A DNA stretch of 64,000 bases from Nemopilema nomurai (GCA_003864495.1 ML133395.1:1474075-1538074); one strand, 5' to 3'; counted from the stretch's first letter, positions 47,229 through 62,600 are shown. Made by a program: numbers and translations. Notes: generated by a model from the sequence alone, not told the origin.

Positions 47229-47658
47229 CTAAGAGAGCAAAACAAATCCATCACCGAGGGATGCCCACCGAGGGATGCCCACCGAGGGATGCCCACCGAG
47301 GGAAGCAAGAAACTCACTGTCTTGTATTTGTTACTACAGATATTATGTTTATCACCCATTTATTAGGACAAATTACCGCAGATCAGAGAAACCTGAACAA
47401 GAAAACACAGGGAAAGGGGAAAACCAAAAAGGACACCCATGCAAGTTTGTAAATTGTTTCCTTACTCTTTATAGTATTTTCATTAACGAAGATAATGGAC
47501 TGGCGGCTTTGCAGCACTTCAAGAATTCGAAAGCACCAAATCGAAATCAAAGTTTTGAAGTCTCGTTGGCAGGGGCGGTCAGCCCTTGGCTTATGTTTTG
47601 CTTTAGCTATTCAAATTTATCTTTATTTACCCAAAGCAACAGAAGTTACAATTGACCA

Positions 47659-47693
<35 letters not shown>

Positions 47694-50600
47694 AATTGAC
47701 TGACTAACTGATCAATTGATTGATTGACTGATTGATTGATTAGACCACCTTAAATTAAACACTACTTAAAGTAGCAATAGAATTACTTCTGAAGGATCAC
47801 CAGACAGACTACTACCCAAAACATAAAATAGTACAGTTACCGAACTGTAAACGCATATTCAATATCAAAAAGATGAAGCCAAAAGTCAACAGACAACTAG
47901 GAATTGCTACTGGTCCTATTGGAAATCAATACACCCTCGCAGAGGCATTCAGCAGCAAGGATATAGCAGAGGTTGTGTCTTTGATATGGTGCCAAGGTCG
48001 AACTTACCTTGAGGGAAGTAAAATGCTGGTAGCCAAAAGCAACGAGGTTGATCTGAAGGAATGCTGAACTGAGTCGATGACGCTCTGCTTTGCTGTCTTG
48101 ACAACGTCTTTTCCTTAGTCTTGACCATGTCCACCCATCTCCCAATGAAGTCTATTCTCTTGACCAAATTGTCTATCCAAGAAGCGAGAGGCTTAACGGA
48201 GGAGTATGACAATTTCTGAAAAAATGAAAACTTGAGGTTGGTGACAAGTTACTAAATCAGATGAGGAAAGAAAGGACAGGTCTGTCTGTAGGCAACTGGT
48301 CATTGGAGAGATAAGTCTGAGAAAGAGGCACGTTAATCCTAGCTGAAATATATGGGATATAACATTGGCAGGACTCCCTACCTTCCACTCAAGGGGCACT
48401 TGGTTATGCAACAGTGCAGAGTAGGCTGTCTCCAGAGTCTCTGACATGACGATTTCACCCATCACAGCGCATCGGAGGGCGCCCAAGGAAGCATGCACGG
48501 CCTCCAACAACTCGTTGTACCGCAAGAGTTCCTGCCTCAGAAAAGCAACGAATGCCGAGGCGTTGGCTTGTTCGTTCGTCAAGATATTGGAATCTGCAGA
48601 AAGCAAAGATAGTTAGCTATCTGCATCAGATGACAAAGAAGAAACAGTGTCTATTGATGGGCATGGTTTGCAATGGAAAAAGGTCTTGGTTGAATTTCAT
48701 TGTGGTATGGCTTTTGTCATGTATTAACTGAGAAGTGAAAGATAACAACTAGCCTCTCTTCTGGAAGTGATAGACAGCCATTGGCTTTGATAAAGTTCTT
48801 GTCGGTGTCTTCCTGGATGGGGTCTTTGTAGATGACCTGCTCGCTGAGTTACAAACAGGAACCTTCATGGGGAGAACGCGGTCAATGTCCCCGATTGCTT
48901 CCAGTACTCGCTCGTCGTTGCTTTTAACTTGTCTGGAAACAAACAACGAAGCACCACTAGAAATACCGCTGTGAGACGCCTGTTGCTTGGGTGGTGGCAG
49001 ATTTTATATTGTATGCCTTATTTATTCAAATTGTAACTTTAATGGCCTTCTAAAGACCAACCACCACGAGAACCTAAGAAACTGTTTTAGAATTTATAAT
49101 GCTGCTAAAAAAGGAAAATCAAGAATTTCATTAAACTTCATATGAGAGGGCACGAACAAAACCAGCTGTCGAAAATGATGGAAGTTACTCGTTTGTGCTT
49201 TCTTCTAGGAAATCGTAGCGCAAGGCAACCATGATAAAAAGGCCACTTCTCTCAATGTCTGAGTTATGCAGCGTCTACTCAATGCCTTTGAGCTTAGAAG
49301 ACCAGTTGAAGGAAGCCTGGGCAGAAATGAATTGAGCGGGAACCTTTGTTGGTAGTTACTTACCCAAGCATGATACCAGTCCTCGGCTGCATCTGAATGA
49401 GGGACTCCACGATCTGCTTGCTGCTGCCCTTCAAGTACTCGACCTCTGCGTTTGGGTGCATCCCAAATATCTCTGGCGGATCCATTGCAGGGAAGCTATC
49501 GACACAGCATTTAAGATCATCAAACTCTATGTCTTTATCGGGAGACTTGAAAGACTGCAAAAGAGAAAAAGGCCAAGAATGATCATTTTTAGACTAAGGT
49601 TGAAGAGAGCAAGTCTATGATTAGTACTACAATCAGGAAACACGCCCCAAAATACGGCGAACATTCTGTCTGTTGGCGAGGAAGGTAGTCTAGAGCTCGA
49701 ATGTTCAAAAACAAACAAATGACATTAGTGATCTGCTGTTGTAGTAAAGGGGACACCAAAACCTGAGAATGGGGCCTAATTTTAATTGCACAAGCGAACA
49801 GAGCTGGAAGAAACTGACGATCCAAAAATGACGATCGCAAGAAAGACGAAAGGCACTACAGAGCGCCAACTGTTTAATTACAACAAGCAAACTGACCTCC
49901 AAGCCGAGGTAGAAATGGCCATCGTTAAGAATTTGTTCATTGAAAAAGGCTTCCAGCAAACTCAGCAGTCGGATCTGGTCCCAGTTGTCTGTCACTCGTC
50001 CCCCAAAGATGATCTCTCCGGTCAGAAGTTTCAAAGCCTTCCACGGAACCGTGCGATTCTCCGACAGCAGATCGTATAGAGTAAGCACAGAGACCTTCAA
50101 GATGGAGGTTTACGTCATTGGGACAGTTTAGAAAGTGAACAAGATAGAGCTTCATATTCGCATTGTAGGTTAATAGAACGGTACATTGTAAAAATGGCAG
50201 ACAAACGTATTCTGTTAAGCAAAAGCGAAATAATATCATGCATTGCTCAACGATAACAAAATTGATAACGGATTCTCTATTCATCATCCCAAAGAAAATG
50301 TTGATATCAAGAATACCTCGAGATCAGAATTGATAAACTCGTAAGGGATGTTCCATCCAAGAGAGCCAAATTTTCGCCTTTCTTGAACAACTGCGTTGAA
50401 AAAGCAGAGACCGAACAAAAGCCGCTTCCATTCGATCGACTCAAAATGAGCTTTGTTGACTTTCTCTGACAATATGCCATTGACATTGGCAAGGGAGCGT
50501 TGCAGATTGGCTTTCAGCCCAGGCGGAGGCTCGACTGTCATCTGCAAGGAAAGGTCAACACACAGTTGAGGCCTACATGGCTTCTTTCCAAGCTGAGAAG

Positions 50601-53600
50601 TATCGAATGGGTCAATAACTCGATTTCACCCGGTTTCGATCACCACTAACGAGTACACATACGCTGAATCAAACCTAAAAGGCAACTAGCGTGACGTATG
50701 CTAACATTAATAACAGATTGCTAACTTCACACTTGCTAGATATAGCGTAACCAGTTTTTGCGAAGTTTTGTACCACTAAGCGCTTGTTCAAAACTTGCTA
50801 ACTTTAAGGCAAAGTGATTCAGCATTGGTCGAGACTCGATAAACAATGCACTCGAACAACAATGCACAAGTACTTGGCCTTTACCGTCTTAAGTCCGGCT
50901 AAGAATGAAAATGAAACCGCATCATGAGCTGAAATAGCTTGATATAAGAAATGGCGTACCAGTCAGCTACAATTACCTTAAGTCCTGCTTGAAGAACCGG
51001 AGACGGAAATACCAAGTTGGGTTTTGAACTTAACCAAAGTCGGAACTGTGGATCAACGTCGATATCTGGGTTGCAGATGCTGGAGGAAAAGTAAATTGAG
51101 CGGCCTACATTGTGAAGAACTCAAGCCGGTTATGGCAAACTTTATACTATTTCTACAATCATTGGTCAACTCTGAAATCCTAATAATCGAAATTTCGGAA
51201 AGATATAATAATAAAATAATAAGACGAATATTTATACAGGATATACACTTCAACGAGTTAAAACTGCTGTTATTGATGTGTGCCCTGTGACTTATGCCTT
51301 AATGCTAATTCCCTAAATATTTACAGTTAAAAATGAATCCAATAAAAGTTAGAATACAGGTGTATAAAAGAGCATGTCTACCTAATTACATTCACATTTC
51401 CAGGTAAAATTTTAAGATAAATGTCATCGAAAATGTTCCTTAAGTAGTTTCTCAGATGGGCAATCTAGACCCCTCTACCTCATCTAAAATAATGTCCAGC
51501 ATACATTTGAAAGCCACAAAATTTTTAATAGACAGCTGTCTGATAATGATGACCGTAGAAATTAAAAAACCTTTGTTTAGGAAAAAGAGTGTTCAACAAT
51601 GCTTGCAAATCAGTGAGTTGTTGGAAATCAAATACATCATTGTTGTCTCTTGAAAGTCCAGGAGCTGGTTTGTACGTAACATCAAAGGAGCTTAATTTAT
51701 CATATCCATCATTAATTCAACAGACAACGACAAGTGACAACAAAGGCAAATGCCAACTGATAAAGGAAAAGATCATGCATTCGTACCCGCGGACTAGTTC
51801 TCTTAGGTTAGGCATGAAAGATGCAGCAAGATGGCAGTTCTGCAGAAAGACCCACTTCCCCTTCTGAGAATAGGCCTTCTTGATCAGCTCCTCTGCCTTC
51901 GGTCCTTGCCCACGCCCAAGCGATATCATGTCCAAATGGAGGGTGCTTCCCCTGACCTCTTTGGCAAATCTCAACAGCTCAGATGTCGGATCAGATCCTG
52001 TTGCGGGAATTCATTAATTTTGTTTAGGAATATCGCCAAATTTATGCCAAAAATGAAAAAGTTTCAATTTTCTAGTGAGAGAAAAACTTTTCAGATGATC
52101 GTCATCATAGTAAATTACAGATGGTCCATGCACTTGACATCAATTGCAGATGTCTCTTTGAAATACAGCTACAAAATATTCTAGAACCAAGCATGAAGTC
52201 ATCTAAGGTTAAAATATTTTCATGAACTTGCCAAAAGTAAAAAAACTATTGTATGTATGTAACGGTTTATGGTAAACATGATGGCAGGCAATATAGAGAG
52301 CCTGGCATCTAGTTCTGGCTTTTTATAGACAAGGTTAAAATTAAGCCCTTTTTGAATATTATTCATCGATTTATGAATTTAAATGAATATTTTAAAATCT
52401 GAAAATAAAAAAACAATCTAAAAAACTCTTAAGAGATAAAAAGCATTTACCGGGTGAGAGAATAAAGATAAGAGGAGTTCTACAGTTTGAATCTTCAAAA
52501 AACTCTTGAAGATCGAAGCCAGCGGGAGTGACGAATTTGACTCCCATCTCTGTGATGACGTATTCCCTTATCGAGGCGACCAAGGATTCTGGACGGAGAA
52601 CTTTGATCAGAATCAGCTGTTGGAAGTTGCTCAGTTGCTTTGGCGACCATCCACTCAATGCCTGCTCTTTCGAATCTGCAGAAAGATGACACAAAAGCCT
52701 TAGCTCATAAATGGCACTTACATTAGCTATGAAGTCTGGCAAACAGTCAAAGTAAAGAAACAAACGATGATAGTTAAGTCACAACTTGCAAAATAATTAG
52801 GAAAAGTCAAGCAAATTACCAGAGTCACCATCCAATTCATAGTCACTTAGGTACACGAATGGCTCATGCGAGTTGTAGAAGGAGAGCCAGTACTGTGGAT
52901 TACTGGCAATATGACTGCAAATTCCAGAGAAGGAAGGGACCAAATCTGATAGCTGCATGCATTCTCGCCACGAGTCTTGTGAAATCCATTTGGCAGGTGG
53001 TTTAGCCATCGTTGCCATAAGTTGACCCAAAGAGCCTTGAGCAGTAACAGATGAACTTGAGGCTTCTGCGAGAAATCAAGCATACCAGCGTTAAAACTAC
53101 ATCGGGTATGGCAGATAAGACGCATGCGCAATGGGGGAATGGAGCATCTAACAACGGACCGGAACGTTTACAGCCGCAGGACGAAGGGCACCTCGTTTGC
53201 TCTGCCTTCTGGACGATCATCACTTCAAGGAAATTAGGCTTCTTCAGCCGTTCACGCTTCCTTAGATGTGCTACCTGCATTACCTAAGAAGTCATTCTGC
53301 TACAGTATGCTTTACAAATAGAGCCCTGTTTGCTTTCACGTTATTTAAGAGCAATTGGGCCTAGAGAAGTCTACTGTTTTTGCCAAAAATCAAAGAGCCA
53401 ATTTACTGAACGTGCATTTGGGGGATGCAAGATGTAATACTGTTACATAAAAAGTAAAGCTCAAATCGGTTGTATTATTAAGTCCACAACCCTGCTTTCG
53501 TGCTGACCAGGTTTTATTCCAAGGCGTACTTACGTTCATTGAAGGCCATTTCTATAAAAACATATGAAACTTGAAAACTCTGATAGATATTATATAGATA

Positions 53601-56600
53601 AGTACACGTTTTTCATGGTGCCATCGGCCTACAACCTACCTCTTCGGGGAGACGACTCTTGTTCATCATTGAACAGCTTCGTGTTGCTGCCGTGTAGAAA
53701 GCACTGCCAATCGACGTCCTCGACAAGGTGCCTGCCCACCGTGTCCCTGTGCATGTGAATTCGGACGCACGTGTAGAAGGAGAAGAGAGCCTGGTGCTGC
53801 GCAAACATTGCACGTGACACCACCCTGTAGACGGTTTCTGTGATCAGCTCCGTCATCGTCCGCAAGTACTGGTCAATGCCAGTGCTGATCACGTGGGGTC
53901 TGTTGATATCTGATTGGCGGTGCTTCAGCTGCCTACGGGCGGCGAACGACCGCGCTTTCTCAATCAGACTGACCTGGAAACGAAAAAGAAGCCAAATGTG
54001 TCTGCTCTAAGCCCAACATAGAAATTCTAAGCAAATAAATTATAAATCACGCAGTTTTAGGGTAACAGCCATTGTAGTAAAAAGCAAAGTCATATATTTC
54101 TAGTTATGACTTGAGAACTTACGACCGCATCTTGTTCTAAACAAAATGAATATTCACATTGAAACCTCAAAAGTGATGGGATACAACGCTGAAGAAATCA
54201 GACAAGCATCCCTAAATACAATATTTAGAGACGTCACCACATAAAATATCTATCTAAATAACTGTTGTGATTCATCTGATACTTACAACAAATATGAACA
54301 ACAGCAACAACAACAACAAAACAACGGTATTATGTACTGGTATTAAGTCGTCATGGAGAAGTGACCTTAGTCGACATAAAGACGTGACCCCACAAACCTT
54401 CCTGTTCCCAGTGCTTGTTGAAGTTTTGCCAGCATACGCAGTCCCAGCGGTTTCGCTTCTCGATGAATCAAACGTAGATATACAGTTGGAGAACAAGGAT
54501 ATGAACCAATTGAGCGAGAACTGGTACATTACGTCAATCGCCGCTAAATCGCTCATTACGAAATACAGAATTGCGCCACGGTCTGCCACTGGACTATACA
54601 CTATTCTGTTCGTTTGGATGTGCTGCTGCGTTTCTTGGGAGTCCCGCAGCCTCTTATTGATAACGCGAACCATGTCTTTACTGTTGTCAAGTGTGTTGAT
54701 GAGATCTTCGTCGTCAAGCACATTCCCTATCGACGTGCTCAGTAGATCCAGCGTGCGATCCTCAATTGCCTGCAGCCTCGTTTTGTCATTAACAAGACTC
54801 TCAAGCAGCATGCATCTCTGGGTCTCTAGGTCCGGTCTCTCTTGGTGAACGACGTTTGACAAGAGCTGATCTTGAAGGCCCTCGAAAGTCACCATGAAGT
54901 TCACGACGCACACCTTGATGCACGTTTCGGGGAGAAGGTGGGGATTCGCTGACTGGGTGGTTATATACAGCCTGAATTTCGGATTGTACTCTATCTCTGT
55001 TTCACCAATCTTGATCGTCGTATTGTGTTCCCCTGATCTTACATTCATATTCAGAATAGGATCGAGGGCAGGGTCGAGTGTGTCTGGGGCGTCCTGTCGA
55101 AGGAAGCGCATTTTTTCAGTGGTCATATTATCGATATTCAATCTATTAGAGGCCTGCTCGATGGGGTGAACAAAACATATCTGCAGGAGTTGAACTGACT
55201 TTTCCAAAAGCTAGCATAAAATTGGATGTGAGAAAACTACAGTCAGTCTGAGAAAAAACGGACAGCAATCTGATTGCAATGACGCAAATCGCCTGAGAAG
55301 CGGGTAGAAAGCAGAAGCACATTAAGGCCAACACCTAAGAGATAAACAGAAAGAGAGCGCCAGCAACTGCTACGCGAGCAGAGAATATTACGTCACCTCT
55401 ATGATCACTGGTTCACCCAATCGCAGCGCGGGCTCCAAGACTTTCATAATGTTTACTTCCGAGGCCTTGATTGACTTGATGCCGTTCTCAGCTTCAAGTT
55501 CGTGCACCCACCGAATCGCCTGGCTCTGGGGGTCTATAATGAACGGCCAGCGCCGAGTGTTTGTTATGAAAATGGCGTTCTCGACCGACACTTGGTCGTG
55601 AGGCAGGCCTCGATTCCGCCAGTCCTGAATGGCAATCGGCTCCGTTAGGTAGTCAATGATGTTGTAGTCTTCGGAAAGTGGGACCCCGTGCTCCTTGCAC
55701 ACATGAGACCACTGAAGTAGAAGGCTTTTGCGGTATGACACCGTGAATGCACCGGTATAGGCAATGGATGCGGAGGCCAGCAGAGTGTTTCCAATGAGCC
55801 CGTCAGACTTTGTTCTTAAATTCTCCACGGATTCCTTCCAACGAACCTAGAAAAGAACCCAACGACGTGTAAAAGGAACACGATCCATAGAGCGTCGTAG
55901 CCTGATCCACTGAACTGGAAATGGCCTAATGAAAGAGCACTTTATCTAAACATGCGAAAGTCACAAAATTCAAGGATTAGCACCCAAGGTCTTATACCTA
56001 ATTGTCCTGGCTCGACATACATTTTCCTGTGTCCCGTTACAAAAGCAACAACAAATAAATAGACATTCTAGTGGTAAGTATCACGTATAACAGCTGATGA
56101 TTTGCGATTGTGGTGAATCTGGAGTACAAGGTAAAGAAATGAGACGCACCTCTTCATCAGCAAGGGATTTTGTCAAGATGGCTGCTCGTCTTAAACGGAC
56201 TATGCTTTGTTCCTTCTTGTTTTCCAAAAACTCAAGTTCTGCGAAGCTATCGTCATATTGCTTTTGTAAGGAGTCCAACTGGTCTTGAACCTACAAGAAG
56301 AAATAAGAAGAAAACACTAACGTTTTGCTGTCTCCTTAACTTCTATAGAAGCAGAAATGCATGGACTCGCAGTTTACTTCACCTGTATATCCACAAGATA
56401 CTGGGAGAGGCTCTAATTGTATTAAGCTTTGGGCTCAAATAATAACAAAAATACACTGTTTGAAAAATCATGCCTATAGTGTGGATATACAGGCAGAATC
56501 AACAGTATCAAAGATTACAAACTCTTTCCCGCCACAGATACTAGAAGAGCATTGATCTATAATTGTCAAAGTAATCATGCCGAAATTGTCTGGGATACCT

Positions 56601-59600
56601 GTTTCAATGCCGATTGTTTTTGCCGCAGATTTTCGTATGCCGCCGCCAATGCCTCTTGCGCCTCCTCGCATTTTTGCTGTTTCGGCAACACCATTCGATA
56701 GACTTCCGTGTAATTCTGCAGCGCCAACACCCACGCGCACATACTTTTGCATGCTTTCGAAATCTTGCCAATAGCAGTCGGATTGAAATCCGGGTTCCTC
56801 GTAATCTTCTTTACGCGATCGTAAATTCGATTTGTGACGCTATTGCGATCATACGCAACAAGTCTTTTGAGAAACCCTTGCTCTCCAAGCAGATGCTTCG
56901 CCGTCGTCCAGTCCGTCTTTTGGCCCAAAAGGGTGCAGACGGCCGCCATAACCGTCATTACCATTGTCGGTGGCTTTGTGTAGGCTCGCACCTCGACGAT
57001 GTCATTTTTGTCTTGAAAATATTAGTAGTTTGTCAATTACTATCTTATAGGGTTGGTAAAGGAGGTTAAAAGGTGGCTTCATTTGCTTGTTAAAGACAAA
57101 ATTCTGTTGACTTCTACCATAAGGTATTAGCTTTTACTCTGTGAAAAAGCCCCCTCCGGCTAATTGAGTTACCTTGCAACACTGTAAGGGGGCATTTGCA
57201 CATTCGAAAAACAGAAAATCAACCCTCAACGGAAAGTGCGAAATACAATGTTTGATAAAAAATCGTCTGGAACCGTATGCATCCTGACTATGTAACTCCA
57301 AATGGCAGCCTATACGTAAATGGCCAAAGCGTCCTCTCGGGATTACTCACTCAAAGCGTCCAACATCTCGATGGCTATTTGCAGCTGCGGCATGGCATGC
57401 TCCAGATCCTTCCTGGCGCTCTCTGCGATGGCCTCCACTCTCTTCGCTTCCTTGTCAGTCATGTCCTCCTCGCGCTGCACGACAGCTCGCACCCGGTCGA
57501 CGGCCTCCCTGTCCTTCGCCAGCTGCTCCATCAGGCTCTCCGTGTCCTTCGGGGTGGAAGAAACAACGACTTAGTGTAATCCTTTGAATATAATCTTTTT
57601 AACTAGCCGGTGCTTCGTGTCGATCACCAATACTATGTTGATGATTAGTGTACAGACGTGTACAGACCATGAAAGATGTCACTTTGTCACCATACGTCAC
57701 GTTGGCATATGCTCCAACAAGCACTTAGTGAATACCTTGAGCACCTGTGCTGCCTTAGTGCTGAAGCATTTCTCTTATATTTCAATCAAAAATTTCTATG
57801 AAAAATCTGAACTGTTTTAAAGCAGTCAGATACTGCTGGCTTTCCATACAACTCTGTGAAACGGGACACCTAGCACTCACTCATTTTGTCTTTTAAAGAT
57901 AAATAAACTTCGGCAGTATCACCGAAGTTTCGAAGAAAAATTTATGCATCCTGTTGCTGAAAAAAGCAACACTCAGCAATTTAAAAATCGTTATCTTCAC
58001 AAACTGCCGTCGTTATTTGAATGGAATATGATGTACGTTGATTACCTTTGATCTTTGCTCCAAAATAGGGCCTAAGTTGACGAGCTCTTCTTGCATAATG
58101 CTGACCATCTCTTTAGACTCTGCAACCTTTCGCAGTCCTGTGGACATCCTTTCTAGATTGAAGTTGTATTCTTTTCGCTTCTTTTCGAGCAGTGAGCGAT
58201 ACAGCTGAATGAACTCGATGTAGCTGCGTGGCGTGACGTAAAAGTGCCTTTGCAGTTCCTGCAAGTATGCTGCGGAGGCTGTCTCTACACTCTTGTGAAT
58301 CGAAACACACGAGTTTGAAATTGCCTGGTGAAGGAGCAATGCATCGGCCGCATAATCACTGAAATCGTCAGCGTTTAAGTGCGCCTGCGCAACTGCCTGC
58401 AAAGCTTCCGCAGGCCATTCATCATACCAGTCAATGGTGCAGCAGTTTATCAACGATGGGTATAGCCGGCACCGCTGGCGGAATAGTGATCCGGACGGAC
58501 TGGTCGCGAACACCAAATGCAACCGGGATCGGACTCGCGATAAGAAGAAATCAAACACGTGTTCCTTTGAATCGTGGATGCCTTGTTCTATTGCGTCCTT
58601 TTTTAGTTCCAGTGAAATGCGCTCCTTATCCTCTTCGTCGAAGATATCCGGGGCTTGGCTGAGATTAAGTAGACTGCAAATGTCTTCCAGAAATATTTCC
58701 TAATTCGGAGACGAAAAGACATTCAAAATGAATACAATGCTTCATTCTTGGGGGCACATGAATTGAACGCGTTACAAAACATCCTCTTTACACAAATATC
58801 CTTAGCTTAAGTATTAGGTACCACCAAAAAAACATTTTTTTAAAACGTAAAGTTGATATTTCTCCTTATCTTACAAATCTTTTTTGGATGGCTACAAACT
58901 GTTTGGCTTTATCAAGCTTGTAATATCAATCACCCTTACCTTTGCAATGAGCGAGTCATTAAGAAATAGAACTGTCTTCTGCCCTTTCACACCCGCTATC
59001 ATGTAGGCCTTCTTGATGTCATCCCTAAAATCGGCGTGACTGTAATTCCGCATTAGGGAGGGCTTGATGAACGTGCAGAACTCGATGTACGCAGCCAGCT
59101 CAGCTACACTCGCTTTCCCGCTACCGCCAATGCCCACTAGGAGCATGTGACCCTCCCTTTGTCTGAAAACGCGGGCTGCCCGCGCTATGTGTTGGATCGT
59201 CTCTTGGAAGAAGACTAGCGACGGACTAAGAGATTTGCCCGAAATGCTTGCACGATCACGGTAGTCCTAGGAAAGCAACGATAGAGGGTAAGGAAAGACT
59301 GGGGACTAGCCTCTCTAATCAGATGCCAATAAAGATAGCATTTCCCTACTAGTCTCGTTTTCACTACTCAGGCCTTGTACTAGTTACGATTGCAATACAC
59401 AATGGCAACAAAGCAATGAAGGTTATCAATATACATTGATTACCTTTTCATGATTACCTTGGACATTGAGCTATAGCGGCGCAAAAAAAAGATATCTTGC
59501 AAAAAATATCTTGCTTGGCCGAGATCTAAACAACTGTATCTAACAAACTTTTCCTTTCTCATCAGCGGCTGCTGATTTCATAATCCTCTCGATGAGGCGA

Positions 59601-62600
59601 AATTCCCATAAGTCATTTTTGATACCTGCGAAGGAATCAATGTTACCTCTAAGACTTGTGCCAGTTGCTTCGGATCTCGGACACAGCGGTAATACCGGTC
59701 ATGCTCTCCGGCATTCAAGTCCAGGAAGTCTCCGAATACCAATGTGTCCGGACCGTACTTATCCGCCGTCCATTTGACCTTCAAGTTGTCCTTCAACGCA
59801 CGGCTTATGATGTTGCAGAAATTCCCGCGGTCACTTTCGTCGGTGAGTCGGTCGTAGAATACCCGCGCGTACTCGTGACAAAGCAGCTCGACCCAGTGCT
59901 CTCGGGACTTGATGCTGGAGTGGTGCGCCTGCAGGAGTCCGTAGATTACCTATGGGATGAACACGTCAAGTTTAAATTTTGTTGCAAAGTTTATTACGGT
60001 TTAGAATGCATATAACGTTTGTATTCTCATTTCAGATGCAAATCAAGACGTTTGGGCAACCATAGATGTATCAAAACAATAAATAAAGAGTTTCGGAAGC
60101 CCATGACCATCGTAGATGTGATGGAAGATGAACGCTTTCTCTTTCCAAATTTGTGAAGGCGGAAGTAGGCTATGCCACAAAAGTTCTGCGTTAACTAAAG
60201 TGAAATGGAAACTTTGAAAGAAAGTCAAAAGTTGATCATGATAATTTTGTTTACTGACCAATCCCATAAACACTCTTGAAATTCTTGAAGAATACAGGTT
60301 TTCAATCATCAAATTGGTGATATTCAACGACTGTATAATACTACTAAAATAAGTCTTACAATTTATTAGACATCAACACCTACCTTTGACAAATCCCTTA
60401 GGTTGAACAAATAATGACACTTTGAAGGAGTTGGGCGCATGCTGGCCTCGATCTGGTGGTATATCCAGATGGCGGCTATGATGATGTCCTGGCGCATTGT
60501 CTTGATGTCAGCTGAAAATTCTTGTGGCTCCAGAAAGCGCCCGAGAATGGTTCCGAAAATGTGTTGCAGGGAATGGGAGGAAGGTGGCGGAAGACAGAAG
60601 ACACTGTTTGGAAAGAAAAGGGAGAATTAAGTTGAATAACTGCACAAGAAGCTCTAAACATTGACGAAAAATAAGGTAAGGTATGGCTTATACCAACTGT
60701 TGCTCATCTCTAATAGACCTCCATGTATGCTATTTTCTGCATTGAATTGTATATATTTGGCTGAGAAAATGGTACTAAACGTGGTGTTTACAATGAGTAA
60801 TGCATAATACAAAACCATCGGGGTAATTCGTAAAAATCAAATGCAACGGCAATTGCTCATAGCAACCTCAGGTGTCGTAGGAGCCTCGGGCTGATAGCAT
60901 GACGGCCGCCACTAGGAGGCGCACATGCTGATAGCAAGGTGACGTCATGGACCTCCTTCCAGCTCAATTTCTTGGAATCGTGAAATCCCCCCGAGTCTAA
61001 GAAGCTCCTGAGCAGTTCCAAGGGTGGCTGTGCGCCATAGGCTTCCGGCTGGGGCATGTTCATGTCGTCCACAAACACGATAACCTGAAGAAAGAAAAAG
61101 CACGTGACTAGGAATGGATCCACGGCAGAGCACGTTCTATAACGGGTCATTTACCATGTGACTTGGATAGTGGAAAATGGTTAAAAATATTGCCAAAAGA
61201 AGGCGTTGACTTCATTACTATGACGCAATGCTGGTAAAATGTTCATATGATAACATAATGATTGCAATCGAAGCTAGCCATTTTCTGTAAAATCGCATTT
61301 TTCTTTTTAATTTTTCACAAATTTCTACATCAGGACATATCTAACTTTCGCAGGAATCTACCCAGTAAAGACAAGGGAGATGTAAGCACAAGGAGATTAT
61401 TTCCCTGCGAGACATGAGCCTTACCTTTTTCCCTGGCTTCGCCCCGAGCGTGTCTCTCCCTCTTTTCACCAACTTCGATTCGATCAGCCTTCTAGTCCTA
61501 AGCGTTGACGTATGCGCGGAGAACTGCATGTGCGACACGAACACGGTCTTCTTCCGCCGCCCATCCCTTTCTGACGAATTCTCCACAATGCTCTCCAACA
61601 GGCTGGATCCCCCGGATGACAAAACAGCGCCAAGAATAGTGCCCGGTCCCGTTGCAGCTCCCCCCTCTTGTGACAATCTCTTGAGAACATCGCGCACCAA
61701 GGCACTCTTGCCGACGCCTGTGTCCCCTGTGAGCAGGACGGGTCTGCCGCTCAGCGCCAGGAGGCTGACGATGAAGCTGTACTGAACGCTGTCCACCGTC
61801 GGAATCAGCGCCCGCGTCTCAAAGTCGTGCACGTTCGGCATGGGGTCGTCCAGAACATTCATTGTGTCCGAGATGGCAATTTGATTGGCCACGTGCTTTT
61901 CAATCAGCGCATCACTGCTCGGCACCAGGTTCTCCCAAGGAACGAATTGACCCTTGTCCATGTCAACGTAGTAATTGTACAGGCTGTTGTTGCCAGTGGG
62001 CAGGCGCACTTCCAGGAACGGCTTCGACTCGATTAAGTCCTTCACAAACGTGTCGAAACTGTTGCGCGCGTTCGGCGCATCGCTTTGGGCAAGAGTGTTC
62101 CCCTGCGAGGTCTCTATGTCGGACATTGTTTCGTCGCTGGGACAATTGAAATTGCCACCAAAAGCCCAGATGAAGGAGAAGACGTACAGCTTGCCAAAGA
62201 ACTGCGGCAAATGAGTTGGATTCCGCTCCAAATACGACTGCTTCTTGGTGTTCATGTGAAAAACGAATAAATCGCTCGAGGACATAGATTTGGCAAAGTC
62301 TGTCGTTGATAATATCGTTGAGTTCGTTTCTGGGACGTTGTCTTGGGATGGTTCGCCGAAACCCCCGTCTTTTGCAACATGGTCAATGAGTGAACCCAGA
62401 ATGTTGCAAAGTGTACTCACGACACTCAACGGGGGTGCAGCGACAGATACGAAACTCATGTTCTCTTCGATGAATTGTAGACCAGGGTCAACCGTGCTTT
62501 CGAACAGCTTGTGTAAATGATCGCGACCGCTTTCGGGTACCTCAAGTGAAAAAAGGAAAGAAATTCACTATGTAGGTGATGCACGTTAAAGATCGATAGT

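Noticed and set aside
54272..54397. Leucine-rich extension of the AAA5/6 frame
   Set aside because: It is read-through into the intron past the gtttgt donor and over a CAA microsatellite; no dynein homology.
54267..54848. 193-codon plus-strand frame
   Set aside because: Mostly antisense to the well-supported dynein AAA5/6 exon; the rest crosses a CAA repeat. A shadow of real coding.
61414..61785. 123-codon plus-strand frame
   Set aside because: Antisense to the AAA3 exon, which has Walker A and correct splice phases.
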